A stretch of DNA of 64,000 nt, taken from the NCBI RefSeq assembly GCF_040807025.1, contig NC_090964.1:7061214-7125213 (forward strand). Direction: 5' to 3'. The notes beneath the pieces are model-generated. The model was not told where the DNA came from, ran no database searches, and saw only the letters and a program-made list of their open reading frames with translations. This DNA is from Struthio camelus. Its lineage: Eukaryota > Chordata > Aves > Struthioniformes > Struthionidae. Below are positions 32,771 through 42,730 of the stretch, one piece after another (position 1 is the stretch's first letter; each line of letters opens with the position of its first letter). The translations under genes and the position numbers were made by a program.

Positions 32771-35310
32771 CACCCCCTACTTCTAAAGGGACGTAGAGAG
32801 AGGAGAGGTCTTTACACACAGGCATGAGACTATGTGGCCTGCCCCAAGGGGTGCCTTGCCCTAGCACTGCCGGTGGGCCACCCAGTCCCACAAGAAACAC
32901 CTCTGCTGGGGGGGAGAGGTGGCTCTGAGCAGTCCACACAAGCACGGGACTCTGCAGCAGGGCATCTGCCAGGCTCTCCTCAGGCCCAAGGACCCCCAGC
33001 CCAGGGCAGGGACACCCTTCAAGTAGGAGTCCAGCCTGTTGGTGCCCCCCTCCCCAGACCCTGCTTGCATGCCCACATTAGTGTTTTGCATCCTGGCTCT
33101 GGGCCTGGCCCAGCCCTGGGCAGAGAAGATAGGTGGAGGAGAGCAGGGCACCTGGGCCCTACAGGTGGGGGACATTTATCTAGGTAATTCTCTATCATGA
33201 AATGAGAGGGGTAAAAAGCATAGGGGATCAGAAAGAGGACTTTGATTCAGAGTCATTTAGTGGTGTAGGACACAGTGGTTTCAGCCCAATGGTGGCAGAG
33301 GCAGTCCTGAGACAGCAGCTCAGCCCCAGGCTTCGTGCTCTCTGGCAGAAAGCACTGGGGTCTCAGGAGCAGGCAGCCCAAGCTGGGTGGCAAGCACCTC
33401 GGGTCAGAGCCCTGCTCTGCTGCAGGCCCAGGACCGCTTTAACTCCATCAGCTGGAGGGCTGCAGAGGTGCCAGGGTAGCTGTGTCACCACCAGGATGAG
33501 CTCTGCCTTGGCAGCGTTTAACTACAGCCCACACCGGGGGGACCCTGGGATGGGGCCATGCAGGGGCAGGACCAGCAGCGAGCCGGGACCACCAGGCTGT
33601 GAGCAGTTGCCCCACGCCAGGGCACAGCCTGGGACCGGGCTGCCCAGTGTACAGGTCAGTGTGCTCGGCCTCAGGCTCACTGGGCAGAGGTTTCCTCCAC
33701 CGGAGCAGAGGGCTGGCGCACGGCAGGAGCTCCTCAGGGACATGACTCACTCAGAAGGTATCTGTGGAGGAGAAGTCCACGCACTGAGACACTGACTGCT
33801 TTGACTGCTAGAGAGGAGGCTGCTCTTGACAAGCACCTGGTCTGCTGAACTGGTTGGGACAGCCCCAGGTACAGACAGCCCAGCTGCGGAGACTCGGTTC
33901 ATTTGGGCAGTATCAGTTACCAGCCCCGCAGCGCAACCCAGCCATTTCGGCAGCAACAGCGCACTCCCTGGAGGTTTCTCTGACAGACTCAGGCACACTG
34001 AAGTCCATAGACCAGGTGTCTTCAGATGGCCAGTGATTACTCTGGCTTTCAGGGACAGCTGTGATCAAATGTCCATCGTTATGCTGAACCATGTTCTGAG
34101 CTGCCCACAGACTGGTTCAGGCACTGAGGACACATAACCAAGCACACATCCCAGGAGAGTGGAGCACGCTGCACTGGGGAGCTGAGCTCAGACATGCTCA
34201 CATCACTTCTGCAGTGTCCGGCCAGGGGGCAGGTGGACTTTCACTGGCCAGAGTCCAAACCACCGCACGGAGGCAGCAGCAACAGGCAGGGCTGCGTCTT
34301 GACCCGCTGCTCCAGGAGGCACCAGAGCAGCTCAGGGTAACGCTGGGCCCGAAGGACAAGGCTTCAGGGTAGCAACACAGCACAGAGGGTGACGCCGGCA
34401 GCCCTGGGAGGTGTTCCCCGGCCATGGGGCTCACAGGAAGGGCTCCAGGCCAGCTCACCGCTGTGGCAGAGCTTGCTTTGGCAAGCAACGTGGCGAGATA
34501 GTGAACTCGTTCATACCGATGGAAAGAGACTTCGGCCTGGCAGGCAGGCATGCACACTCAGTGCAGGCAGGGGTGGCATCACCACAGGCAGCCGCAATAC
34601 CTATGTCCCTTCTGAGTCCTTGGTAGGACAAACATGTGAAGCTTGATACTCTCATATTCTGGAGAGCCAGGCAGACACATGGAGGTGGAACATTTGGGCT
34701 TTCAAGGTCCCGAAGTGTCACAGCAGAGGACCACAGACTCATCTCCAGGCTCTGGAGAAATGCTGAAGATGGCTGGAGCATGGAAGAGACCAAGAGAGGG
34801 TTTTGCCTTGAGGCTACATGTCTGCCAGGCAGTCAGAAGACCCACAGGGGAGGTGTCACCATCTCCACAGGCTCTAGGCCAGGGCTGCAGCACAACAGAG
34901 GCACCTGGAAGCTGCTGAGGATTGTTGAAGCACGAGCTCAGTTCACCAGGCAGCGAGTATGATGCTACCTGGCAGCTCTGGGGGCAGCAGGTTCCCATCA
35001 GAGAGGCAGGCTGGGCTGCTTGGGAGATCAGGCAGATGCTGCCACTCAGCGCTCGCTCCGCGGTGAAGGACAGCAAGCAAGCACTGGAACAGGCACAGGC
35101 CCTCACGTATCGCTTGACACCACGGCACTGCTGATGATCAAACCCCAGAAGAGCCATTTCAGGAGCAAGTGCAGGGCCTGGGCAGCCAGGGAGCATGCCA
35201 GCAGCTGGAGCAAGCAGGTGTAGCAGCAGGACAGCAGGCAAGAGGCTTCACTGCTCACTTCAGTTTCCCTGAGGCCAGCAGGGAGCCAGGATCAGCCACC
35301 TGGGGCTCAC
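32771..35310. other. Intergenic region between CRYBG2 and the CD52-like gene
   Basis: Moderately GC-rich unique sequence with no recognisable domain on either strand. If the minus-strand promoter at 35.5 kb is real, its downstream exons should lie here. One possible second exon follows acceptor TGTGCCTGTTCCAG on the minus strand and begins near 35080 with CLLAVLHRGASAEW. I saw no minus-strand AATAAA, and I regard the region as unannotated. Confidence 0.4.
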
Positions 35311-35394
35311 CTGCTGCCCCACACCAATCCCCATGCTGGCATCAGCCCCAAAACACCCTTTGCACCATGCTGCCAGGCAAAGCTCCAGCAGCAT
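35311..35394 (-). CDS. Possible first coding exon of an unknown minus-strand gene
   Basis: I do not recognise this product. On the minus strand, downstream of the TATA box at 35538-35543, the first ATG in the putative transcript is at 35394 with A at -3. It opens a 28-codon frame beginning MLLELCLAAWCKGCFGAD, hydrophobic and Cys-rich at the start, that ends exactly at a strong donor (CAG then GTGAGC, exon end 35311) in phase 0. A matching downstream exon is only conjectural. It might be a short secreted peptide or the 5' part of a non-coding RNA. Confidence 0.25.
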
Positions 35395-35510
35395 CCTCTC
35401 AGGGTGGAGGAAGGAGCTCACGGGGGCTCAGGCCCGCCTCCAGTCACGTCAGACACAGCCGCAGGAAGAGCCAGCAAGACCACACAACCACACTGAGCCC
35501 CACCACACTG

Positions 35511-35627
35511 CCTGGAGGACTGCGCCCTGACCAGCCTTATATAGCCCGCCCGCGGGCGCGGCTGGCCAGGAGCGGCCAAGTGTCAACACCGGATTGGTGA
35601 GGAGCACGAGTGCTGCCATGCTATTGG
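35511..35627 (-). promoter_or_regulatory. Orphan TATA/CCAAT promoter
   Basis: The minus strand has CCAAT boxes at 35623-35627 and 35593-35597, then a GC-rich spacer with GCGGGCGGGC, then TATATA at 35538-35543. A start near 35511 would place them at about -114, -84 and -30, textbook spacing for a minus-strand gene. The TATA core also reads TATATAG on the plus strand; there an ATG at 35618 opens a 129-codon frame starting MLLVCCCVGVGW, so direction is not fully settled. No known gene of this region starts here. Confidence 0.45.
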
Positions 35628-36224
35628 TCTGCTGCTGTGTGGGGGTGGGGTGGAGAGCAGGTCCGCCCGGCAGGGGGCGCTGCACAGGGTGTGGCGGTGC
35701 CCCCAGCAGTGGGGCCCATGGGGCGAGCGACCCTGAGGCTGGGCCCCGTGCCCCCTGCCCACATCCGGGTGGGCCCCTGCAGCCCCCGGGCTCCCTCTGC
35801 CCCTGGGGGTGTCTGTCGGGAAAGCCGCAGCGACCCCCCGGCCGTTTTGCTCCGGGGCTGGCGCGGCGACAAGGACGACACCAGACGTTTCCTGCCAGAA
35901 AACCTCAGCCCGATTACGTGGCCCGGGCTGCTCGCGCGCCACGGGCCCCTTTGAGCACCGACAGGTTTCGGTTTCGCTCACGTGGGTCGGGACCCCCCCC
36001 GCGCTGAAGAGCCCGACGCTGCCACGACACGACGGGACGTGCCAGCCCCAGCTGCCCTCCCCTCGCCACGCGCAGCCTGCCCCCTCGCTGGCCTTGCAAA
36101 CGGGGCACGAGGCGCCCTGGCCTTGTCACAAACGCGCACGGCCACACGAGTGTTCCTCATCACCCATGTTAAGTTTAGCATCCCCAGAAGAGACGAGGCA
36201 GAACCACAGCCACTATAGCAATGT

Positions 36225-36230
36225 TTTATT
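36225..36230 (-). terminator. CD52-like gene polyadenylation signal
   Basis: TTTATT on the plus strand, that is AATAAA in the sense of the CD52-like gene, 400 bases downstream of its stop codon. Confidence 0.6.
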
Positions 36231-36629
36231 TCTCAAAGCCTCAGCAGCACGCCTGCTCCCGAACCAGGGTGGGTTGCCTGCTCCCAGCTGGGGCGCACGG
36301 AGCCAGGGCAGCTTCGCCATCATGTTGCAAAGCGTCGCTGTGGCGTCGGTCCATCCCACCGGGGCGGCTGCCCTCATCTGGTGCCGATACTCTGGGGCGA
36401 GGGGAGCTGGAGTGCAGCGCGACAGCCTGAGGGGCCCATGTGGGGCCAGGGGAGTGAGCACGGAGCAGCCGGCTGGCTGGGGAGAGGGACTTGCAGGTGG
36501 GAGCGATGGCATCATGCTGGCCGGTCTTCGTTGCGAGTGTCCAAGGAGGGCCCAGGGCCACCGTCCTGGAGGTCTCTCTGCGGGGCGGACCGGGAGGCCA
36601 GGGCGCTTGGGTGCCGTCAGCCCCGAGGC

Positions 36630-38741
36630 TCAGCACATCCGGAGGAGGAAAGCTGCAGCCAGCCCCAGCATGAGGGAGATAAAGGCTGGGCCACAGCACG
36701 AGGTGGCCAGGCTGGCTGGTTGGCCGTGGGGGCTGGTCATGCCCTTTGTGGTCATGACCTCCGCCCAGCCGAGGGGCTAGAAGAGCAAATAGGAGAGTCA
36801 GGCTCTGCTCGAAACCAGGCTGGAGGGCAGTGCAGGGTAAAAAACCTCCAGGACCCCTTTCCTGGCCTGTACTCAGCCCAGGGGCTTTATGCCACCACAA
36901 GAGCCCCTCTTTGGCGACAGGAACCCAGCCCAGCATTGCGCGGGCCCCAAGGAGGGTCCATCCCCGCTGCAACACATTCCCAGCTGCTGCTGAGACGCTA
37001 GGGCAGGGAGCACAAACCACGCCAGCCCCAAAATGGCTTCCTGCCCCTGCCCAGCCCCACTTTGCAGACATCCTGAGGAGCAAATCAAACAGAAACAACT
37101 GCCCAAAGGAGCCTGGGCACAATTCCTGTGCCAATTGCCCCCCCTCTTCCCTGCAGAGACATGAGGCATCCTCTTCTCCCCTGGCTGTTTCTCCTTTGTG
37201 TCATACAGAAATCACCAGCTGCTTCTGGATTTTCCCAAAGGAGGAAGCAAAAAAAGCGCTCTCCTCATGTTGTTCCCCTGTTTCTAGCCAGGTGCCTGTA
37301 GACATTGCGGGGGGGGGGGGGGGGATGGGGCAGAAAGAAAGCAGCCATCTCTGCCCCTTTGAGGAAGCAGATGGGGATGTGGGGGCTTGCGAGGCCCACG
37401 ATGGAGGATGTGGGGTGAAGACACAGAGCCGGTAACCCCCTCATGCTGGAAAAGAAGGGAAGGAGAAGGTACCCCCCCTTCCTCAAGGCACCACAGGGCA
37501 GTGGTGGTTGGAGTAGGTCTTGGGCACCAGCGGGAAGTGGTTGGAGCCAGCCCAGAGGGACCCAATGGTTGCCGCAAGCAGAAACATTGCAGTCATTGAG
37601 ACATGAAACAGCAAGACAGCCTGGATGGTAATTTCAGGGCAGCTTCCTTCCCCTCTCAAACACCTTAATCTGGAAGGAGAGGTCTTCAACTTGAATTCCT
37701 CCTGCCCTAGCTGTGCATAAACTCTTCTCTAGGTTGTTTGGTCCTTCCCTGGGGATTAGTAAGATTTTGATGAAGGCAGCAGTGAGTTACACCTGTGAAT
37801 GGGGCACCACGGTGACAAGCACTGCCTCATCTGCTGGAACAGGGTTGCCAAATCTGCCTGCACACCTGTGCTTGTTCACACTGCTCTTCAGCCCCCTGGG
37901 GCTGAGCTGGGGACGGGGACGAGGACGGGGTCCCTGCATGCTGCTCTGGCTGCTCACAGGCACTCTTTCACTACAAGCATTTTTGGCTGCAACTGGCGGG
38001 TTTGCCCAGACACAGAATGGGACTCCTGACATGTAAATGCATCCAGTAGAGCCTGCAACAAGTCATGTTGCCTGTCACATTTGTGACTGACAGAAGCCCA
38101 AAACGATCTGGGAACAAGCTGTTGAAAAATAGTTGCAGGAGCTGCTCTGAATAGCATCACCTTCCCTGTAAACACAGGCACAAACGTAATTGACTCCCAC
38201 AAAATGGTCCTCACCCAGGAGAGAGCTGCCTTCGACCAGCACAGTGCTGGGGGCAAGTTCAAATCAAGTCCTCATCAAGCCTCCTGGCAGGGAAGGAAAA
38301 AAAACCTTCAGCACGGAGAGGCAGAAGGAAGCATGCAGCCCCCGCAGGCATCCCTGCATGGGCCAGAGAAACTGCAAGATGAGGTAGCGAGCTGGGAAGC
38401 ATAGAGGTTACGGATATGCATACTGCTGGTAAATAAAAAAAAGCTTTTTAAAAAAAACATATAGAACTATTTAAACCTTACAGAGCACACTGCAAAGCTT
38501 CTTATAAGGATTAAAGTCAGATAGAAAGTAAAATGCTCTGTTTTCTGGCTGTGGGCAGAAATTCTTCCACTTGCTGAACCCTACAGTGCCTCGACTGCAG
38601 GTGCACCCGAGGGACGCATCCAGCTGGGCCTCCCCCAGCTTTTGGGGCTCCCCAGGCTTCCCTGAGCCATGGGTTTCTTACCAAGCAGAGGGCAAGCAGA
38701 GCAAGCAGGAGGAGCAGGCAGGCACGCTGGAGAGGCTGCAT
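36630..38741 (-). CDS. CD52: CD52-like small GPI-anchored glycopeptide precursor
   Basis: CD52 is a tiny lymphocyte and epididymal glycopeptide held by a GPI anchor. Exon 1 is 38682-38741: ATG, then QPLQRAC and a Leu/Ala-rich core, ending at donor GTAAGA. Exon 2 is 36630-36776 after acceptor CTCTTCTAG. Both are phase 0 and give 68 residues (human 61). The order is: signal peptide about residues 1-25 (cleavage likely after GWA), a mature peptide of about 25 residues (EVMTTKGMTSPHGQPASLAT), a small-residue omega region SCCG, then a hydrophobic tail (FISLMLGLAAAFLL) ending RMC. The two-exon plan, size and position between CRYBG2 and UBXN11, divergent from UBXN11, all match mammalian CD52. The N-glycosylation sequon of human CD52 is absent; Ser/Thr could carry O-glycans. 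Sequence identity to CD52 is minimal, so the call rests on synteny and architecture. Confidence 0.7.
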
Positions 38742-38830
38742 CGTCAAGGCTCGGTGTGTCCTGGATGCACAGCACTATGACACTTCCTCATCTGCTTGCA
38801 GTGAAAGTAATACAAGGCTTTAAGCACAGG
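38742..38830 (-). promoter_or_regulatory. CD52-like gene 5' UTR/promoter with ETS (PU.1-type) site
   Basis: On the minus strand, 40 bases upstream of the ATG, TGAGGAAGTG (38781-38790) matches the PU.1/ETS consensus typical of TATA-less blood-cell promoters. CTTAAAGCC at about 38816-38824 is a weak TATA-like stretch. This agrees with an immune gene, but use of the site is inferred. Confidence 0.4.
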
Positions 38831-40442
38831 AGCCACAGCCCCGTCTCACCAATCACAGCCGTGCACAGCCCTTCCTGTACCCCTGAACACCCCACGTCAC
38901 ATCTGAACGCGCCTGCTGGCCTCCAGATCTGAACCTGGGGACAATATCCCGCAGCAGCGCTCGCCAGCTCTCACCCTGCCAGGGCGATTTCCTCCAGCTA
39001 AGCCAAGGGGCTGGTGCAAGGGGTGCACAGGGATGCTGGTGGCTGCAGAGCTGTGCCGGCAGCCCTTTGGGTCTCTCTTCTCCAGAGCTGTCAGTCCCCA
39101 TCACCCAGCACAAGACCAGCTCCTGTTTCCCAGCCCGTTCCCAGCACAGCCTCGCTCCCTCTCCACATCCTGGAGGCTGCTGTCGTTTTGTCTGCAGGCC
39201 AGTCGCGTTTGGCACCCAGGAGCCCAGAGCGGGAGGTCCCAGGGCAGCGGCGCCAGACAAACGCTGAGAGCCCAGCGCCCTGCCTTTGCCACATCACATA
39301 ATGCCCCCCCTGCACCTGCAGCACGAAACCCCATGGATTGATTATCACTGGGGGGCTCGTGGTCCTGTCCCTCATGCCTGTGTAGGACTAATAGTGGAAA
39401 AAAAGGTCATGGTTCATGGGGAAGGTTTGCAAATCATAGCCAACATTTGAACGAGGGCCCTGCCTTGTCCTCGTAACGAACCTCTTTCCCTGCAACTCGG
39501 GACAAAAGACGGACCCAAGCTGCCAGCTCGAATTGAGGTTACAAGCCTGCCTGGTCTCATCCAGGCCTTGTTCAACGTCATCTCTAATTAAAATATCTAC
39601 AAAATACTTCTGCGGCGGCTGCTCTAGATTGAAAAGATTTTACCACCTCCCAAATCGCTAGCGCTCAGCCAAGGAACTGCTACCACCAAGGGCAGCACAC
39701 CTAACACGCGATGGAGAAACGCTGCTAGGAGATAGGGCCGCTACTTCCTCCCCAAGGCCCAGTCATTTCCTCACAACGGCCCTCTGAGCTCATTCACCCG
39801 CTCAACTGTGGTGGCAAAAAGCAGGAAACAAAAGGCATCCGCCTATATTCTTTTGAAGATAGGTTGAAATAGTTAAATCCACGGAAACACACCATCCACA
39901 GGCAGAAAATACAGCTGTTGCCTTGTTTTGGTTTTGCGAAGGGCTTTCGGGCACAGAGAGCCGGCTGCCAGCCTCCACAGAGCCGAGGACCTGCCGGCTC
40001 TTCCGAAAGCCGCAGACAAGCTTCACCTCGTTTCGTTCATTTTTGCCGCTCATGGAAGTGTCAAAGCAAAAGTCTCTTGCAGACGGCTAACGTGCCGTAA
40101 AAGGTGCTAAAAACGGACGAGCTCCTGCTGCTCTCAAACTAAGGCGGCCAAGCGCCCCGGAGAGCAGCGCGGCTGAGCTGCGCTCACGGCCCCGGGTCCT
40201 GCCCTGGAAAACGCTTAAAGTGCCGTTAAACGACAAGAGGTTGGAAAACACGGCTCCGGGGGGGGGGGGGTGCGTGTGTGATTTTGGGGGCAGAGAGGTG
40301 AAAGAAAGGCGGCCTTTGGGCCCGGCCGGCGCGGGGGACGGCCCGGCCCCTCGCGGAGGCCCGACGGCCATTTCCTAACGGCCCCGCTTCCCGCCCGCCG
40401 CCGGGCCGGGGGGGGGGGGGGTTCAGGATGGGGGGGAGCGGC
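38831..40442. other. Spacer between the CD52-like gene and UBXN11, no gene seen
   Basis: Sequence between two divergent start regions. Composition becomes more balanced at 39400-40100, then a CpG island with a G run at about 40260-40270 leads to the UBXN11 promoter. No coding exon, RNA gene or clear repeat was found. Confidence 0.5.
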
Positions 40443-40577
40443 GCATGCTGGGACATGTAGTCCTCAGGCGGCCTCCCCCGCCCCCCACGTGGCCGAGGCG
40501 GAGCCAATCCCCGCGGCTCGCGTCGCCGCGGCAACCGCGTGTAAACAAGGTGGCGTCGCCGTGCCTGAGATGGGGGG
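40443..40577 (+). promoter_or_regulatory. UBXN11: UBXN11 promoter: ZNF143 site, CCAAT box, RFX X-box and forkhead site
   Basis: The core CpG promoter holds, in order: GCATGCTGGGACATGTAGT (40443-40461), an exact reverse complement of the long ZNF143 consensus; CCAAT at 40504-40508; GTCGCCGCGGCAAC (40522-40535), a perfect RFX X-box of the form GTNRCC-NN-RGYAAC; and TGTAAACA (40540-40547), a forkhead core. A likely first exon ends at 40577 with donor GTGAGT. RFX factors and FOXJ1 jointly drive motile-cilium genes, so the pair suggests ciliated-cell or testis expression of UBXN11. Use is inferred. Confidence 0.65.
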
Positions 40578-40599
40578 GTGAGTGCTGCGCGGGGGGGGG

Positions 40600-40935
40600 G
40601 CACGGTGCGACTCCCCCCACAAGGACCTCTCCCCCCCACACACCTTGTGGGCCCCCCCTTACACAATATAGGGGTCCCCCCCCAAACACAGTGTGCCCCC
40701 CCCCGTACCGCCCAGCGGGGTGCCCCCCCCACGTCATGCCCCCCCCCCAGACAGGACTCCCCAGCCCCAAACCCACACTGTGACCCCCTGTAACACACAC
40801 ACGGTTTGATCTCCCCTTCATACACACAGGGACCCCCCCCCAATTACACACCCACAGTGATCCCCCCCATGCCCACAGCCCACCCCCCCAATAACGCATA
40901 CACACACCCAGCGGTGCCCCCCCCCGCCATGCACA
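40600..40935. repeat. Degenerate C-tract/CA tandem region
   Basis: About ten blocks, each 25-45 bases, consist of a run of 6-10 C followed by a short A/C/T-rich spacer often containing CACA (for example at 40651, 40675, 40699, 40725, 40741, 40829, 40867, 40915). It lies just inside the first UBXN11 intron and is G-quadruplex-prone on the minus strand. Minus-strand open frames here (40226-40968) are by-products. Confidence 0.7.
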
Positions 40936-41140
40936 CAACTCCCCCTTAACGCGCGTACACGCTCCCATCCCTGGGCCTGGGACCGGCTCGCGGCTTTGGG
41001 AGGACGAAAGGACGCGCTCTGAGCTGCCCCGAAGGGACCCTCGCGGCCGGGCGGCAGCCGGCTACGTCGAGCGGTACCTGCTCCCCTCGGTGTTGCCTCC
41101 CCTGCTGCAGCACCCTCCGTCCCTTGCGCATCTCGGGAAG
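40930..41140 (+). other. Candidate UBXN11 5' exon or orphan exon
   Basis: A GC-rich stretch ends at a good donor (GGGAAG then GTAACG, exon end 41140). One frame is open throughout and reads like real protein, including SRLWEDERTRSELPRRDP and AAGYVERYLLPSVLPPLL, in phase 0. Another frame ends in phase 1, the phase required by the next UBXN11 exon (42731), but it has no ATG and an upstream stop. I cannot decide between a 5' UTR exon and the coding exon of another product. The left boundary is a guess. Confidence 0.25.
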
Positions 41141-42730
41141 GTAACGCTGTCTTCGTTCCCCAGAGTCTGAGGCCGTCTAACGTTTAAATCATGACTTCTC
41201 CTCCTCCCTCCCTGGGAGAGCAGCTAAAGCCTAAACTCCTGCTGCGGCTTTGCACTCCAGGGTAAATCAAATTAACACGTCTTCGTTCTTGAGTCGTGTT
41301 GTTTTAGTTTATTTGATACCAGGCTATAATCAAAGGACCAATGATAATTATGTGGAGACCAGCAGAGTGTCACCCCACCGGCTGTCTCTTGTTGTCTATG
41401 ATCCTTCAAAAAGTTGATCGCTATCAGCTTTCTATGAACTCAGTCAATACAGAGGTATTTATTCTTATTTGGATTTCATTTTGGTTTTGCAGTATGGGGC
41501 ACTGCAGTTTAGTACTGGGCCTAACAATAACAGTCTCATCAACGGTACTAACTAGAATAAATTCCCCAAACTGCCAATTCTGTTGCCTTCTGGCTCACAC
41601 TGATCCCCAGGTGGTACTAGGAATATTGGACAGTCACGTCTAGCACAGGTCCATATCATGTTTATGTTTTCTCAGTCTCAAGCAGATTAGTGTTGCTTAA
41701 TGCAACTGCAATGGTATTACAAGCGATATCATTTTCCTAGACTGAAGCAGTTAACACTGGCTGCATAGCACGGGCATATCGTTTTCACCTTTCTCTCATC
41801 TCAGACAGTTAACACATATTGCAACTCAAGGATTTCAGCTGCTGCTACAAGGCACAGATTTAGCTGTTTGTGTGTGAACCCACTCAGCCCAGAAAGCAGG
41901 CAATGTGGACTGGGAAGATGGGCTGATGAGAAAATGTACAGTATGGGCTTTTTGGGACAGTCTGCAATTACATTTTGAAAATTTGCCCATCAAGCAAGTC
42001 CTCCAACAGTTACTGAATTAATCTGCCTGTTGTTTTTCTAAAAATAAGAGGAGAGAATATATAAAAACAACAGAGCTATCTAAGGACATTGCTTCCACTG
42101 GTAAGGCTTTTCTTAACATCCTGTGTGTTTTGCGTGGCTTGTAGCTCTCTTCCTGTCCTCCATTTTTCTCTCTCTCACATATGTTCAAAACCAGATAAGT
42201 TACAAATGGCTTCCACATTCTCAGCAAGCCCTAGAACACTTACCTAGTTTCATTTAGCTTCATCTCGTTTTACAGTTCCATTTTAAGAAATATCCTTCCT
42301 ATTTCTTGATCTTAGAGCAAAAAATATCTTTTCTCTCTTGGTGAAATTTGTGAGATCCACAAGAGTTAGTCCCAGACTGTTGTACTCTTGTTAAAACAGC
42401 TCAAATCTACCACTGGTCTTCCTTACTGTGCAACGCAGAATGCTCTAAATTAGCATCATCGTCTCTTTTTGGCAGCCCTATTTTGTATTCACTCTTCTCA
42501 ACTGCTTAGATTGTACCTTCCCTTGGGTCTTGTGTTATAAAATAAGTGCCCTCATACACTCATTATTTTGCAAGTGTTTATGAGAGGGAGTGGACTGGGC
42601 CTCTCTACTTTCCTCTGCCCTCTCTTTTCCTCAGCGTAACCCCTATGTGTTCTTTACCTGGTACCGGTGAAGTTGTGTCCGAAATGCTGACCTGTTTTCT
42701 TTCTTTCATGCTTTTTATGCTTCTTCTCAG

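Noticed and set aside
34198-35241. Minus-strand frames of 119 and 179 codons
   Set aside because: No domain and only non-ATG starts; kept only as a place where downstream exons of the 35.5-kb promoter might lie.
40570-40577. ATG in the first UBXN11 exon as the start codon
   Set aside because: Its exon would end in phase 2, and joining to the exon at 42731 gives an immediate stop; the phase needed there is 1.
40226-40968. Overlapping minus-strand frames rich in Gly/Cys/Val
   Set aside because: They read through the C-tract blocks and the UBXN11 promoter in antisense; composition explains them.
41341-41643. Possible transposon or retroelement fragment in the UBXN11 first intron
   Set aside because: An open frame with hydrophobic residues but no recognisable element family, terminal repeat or target duplication.
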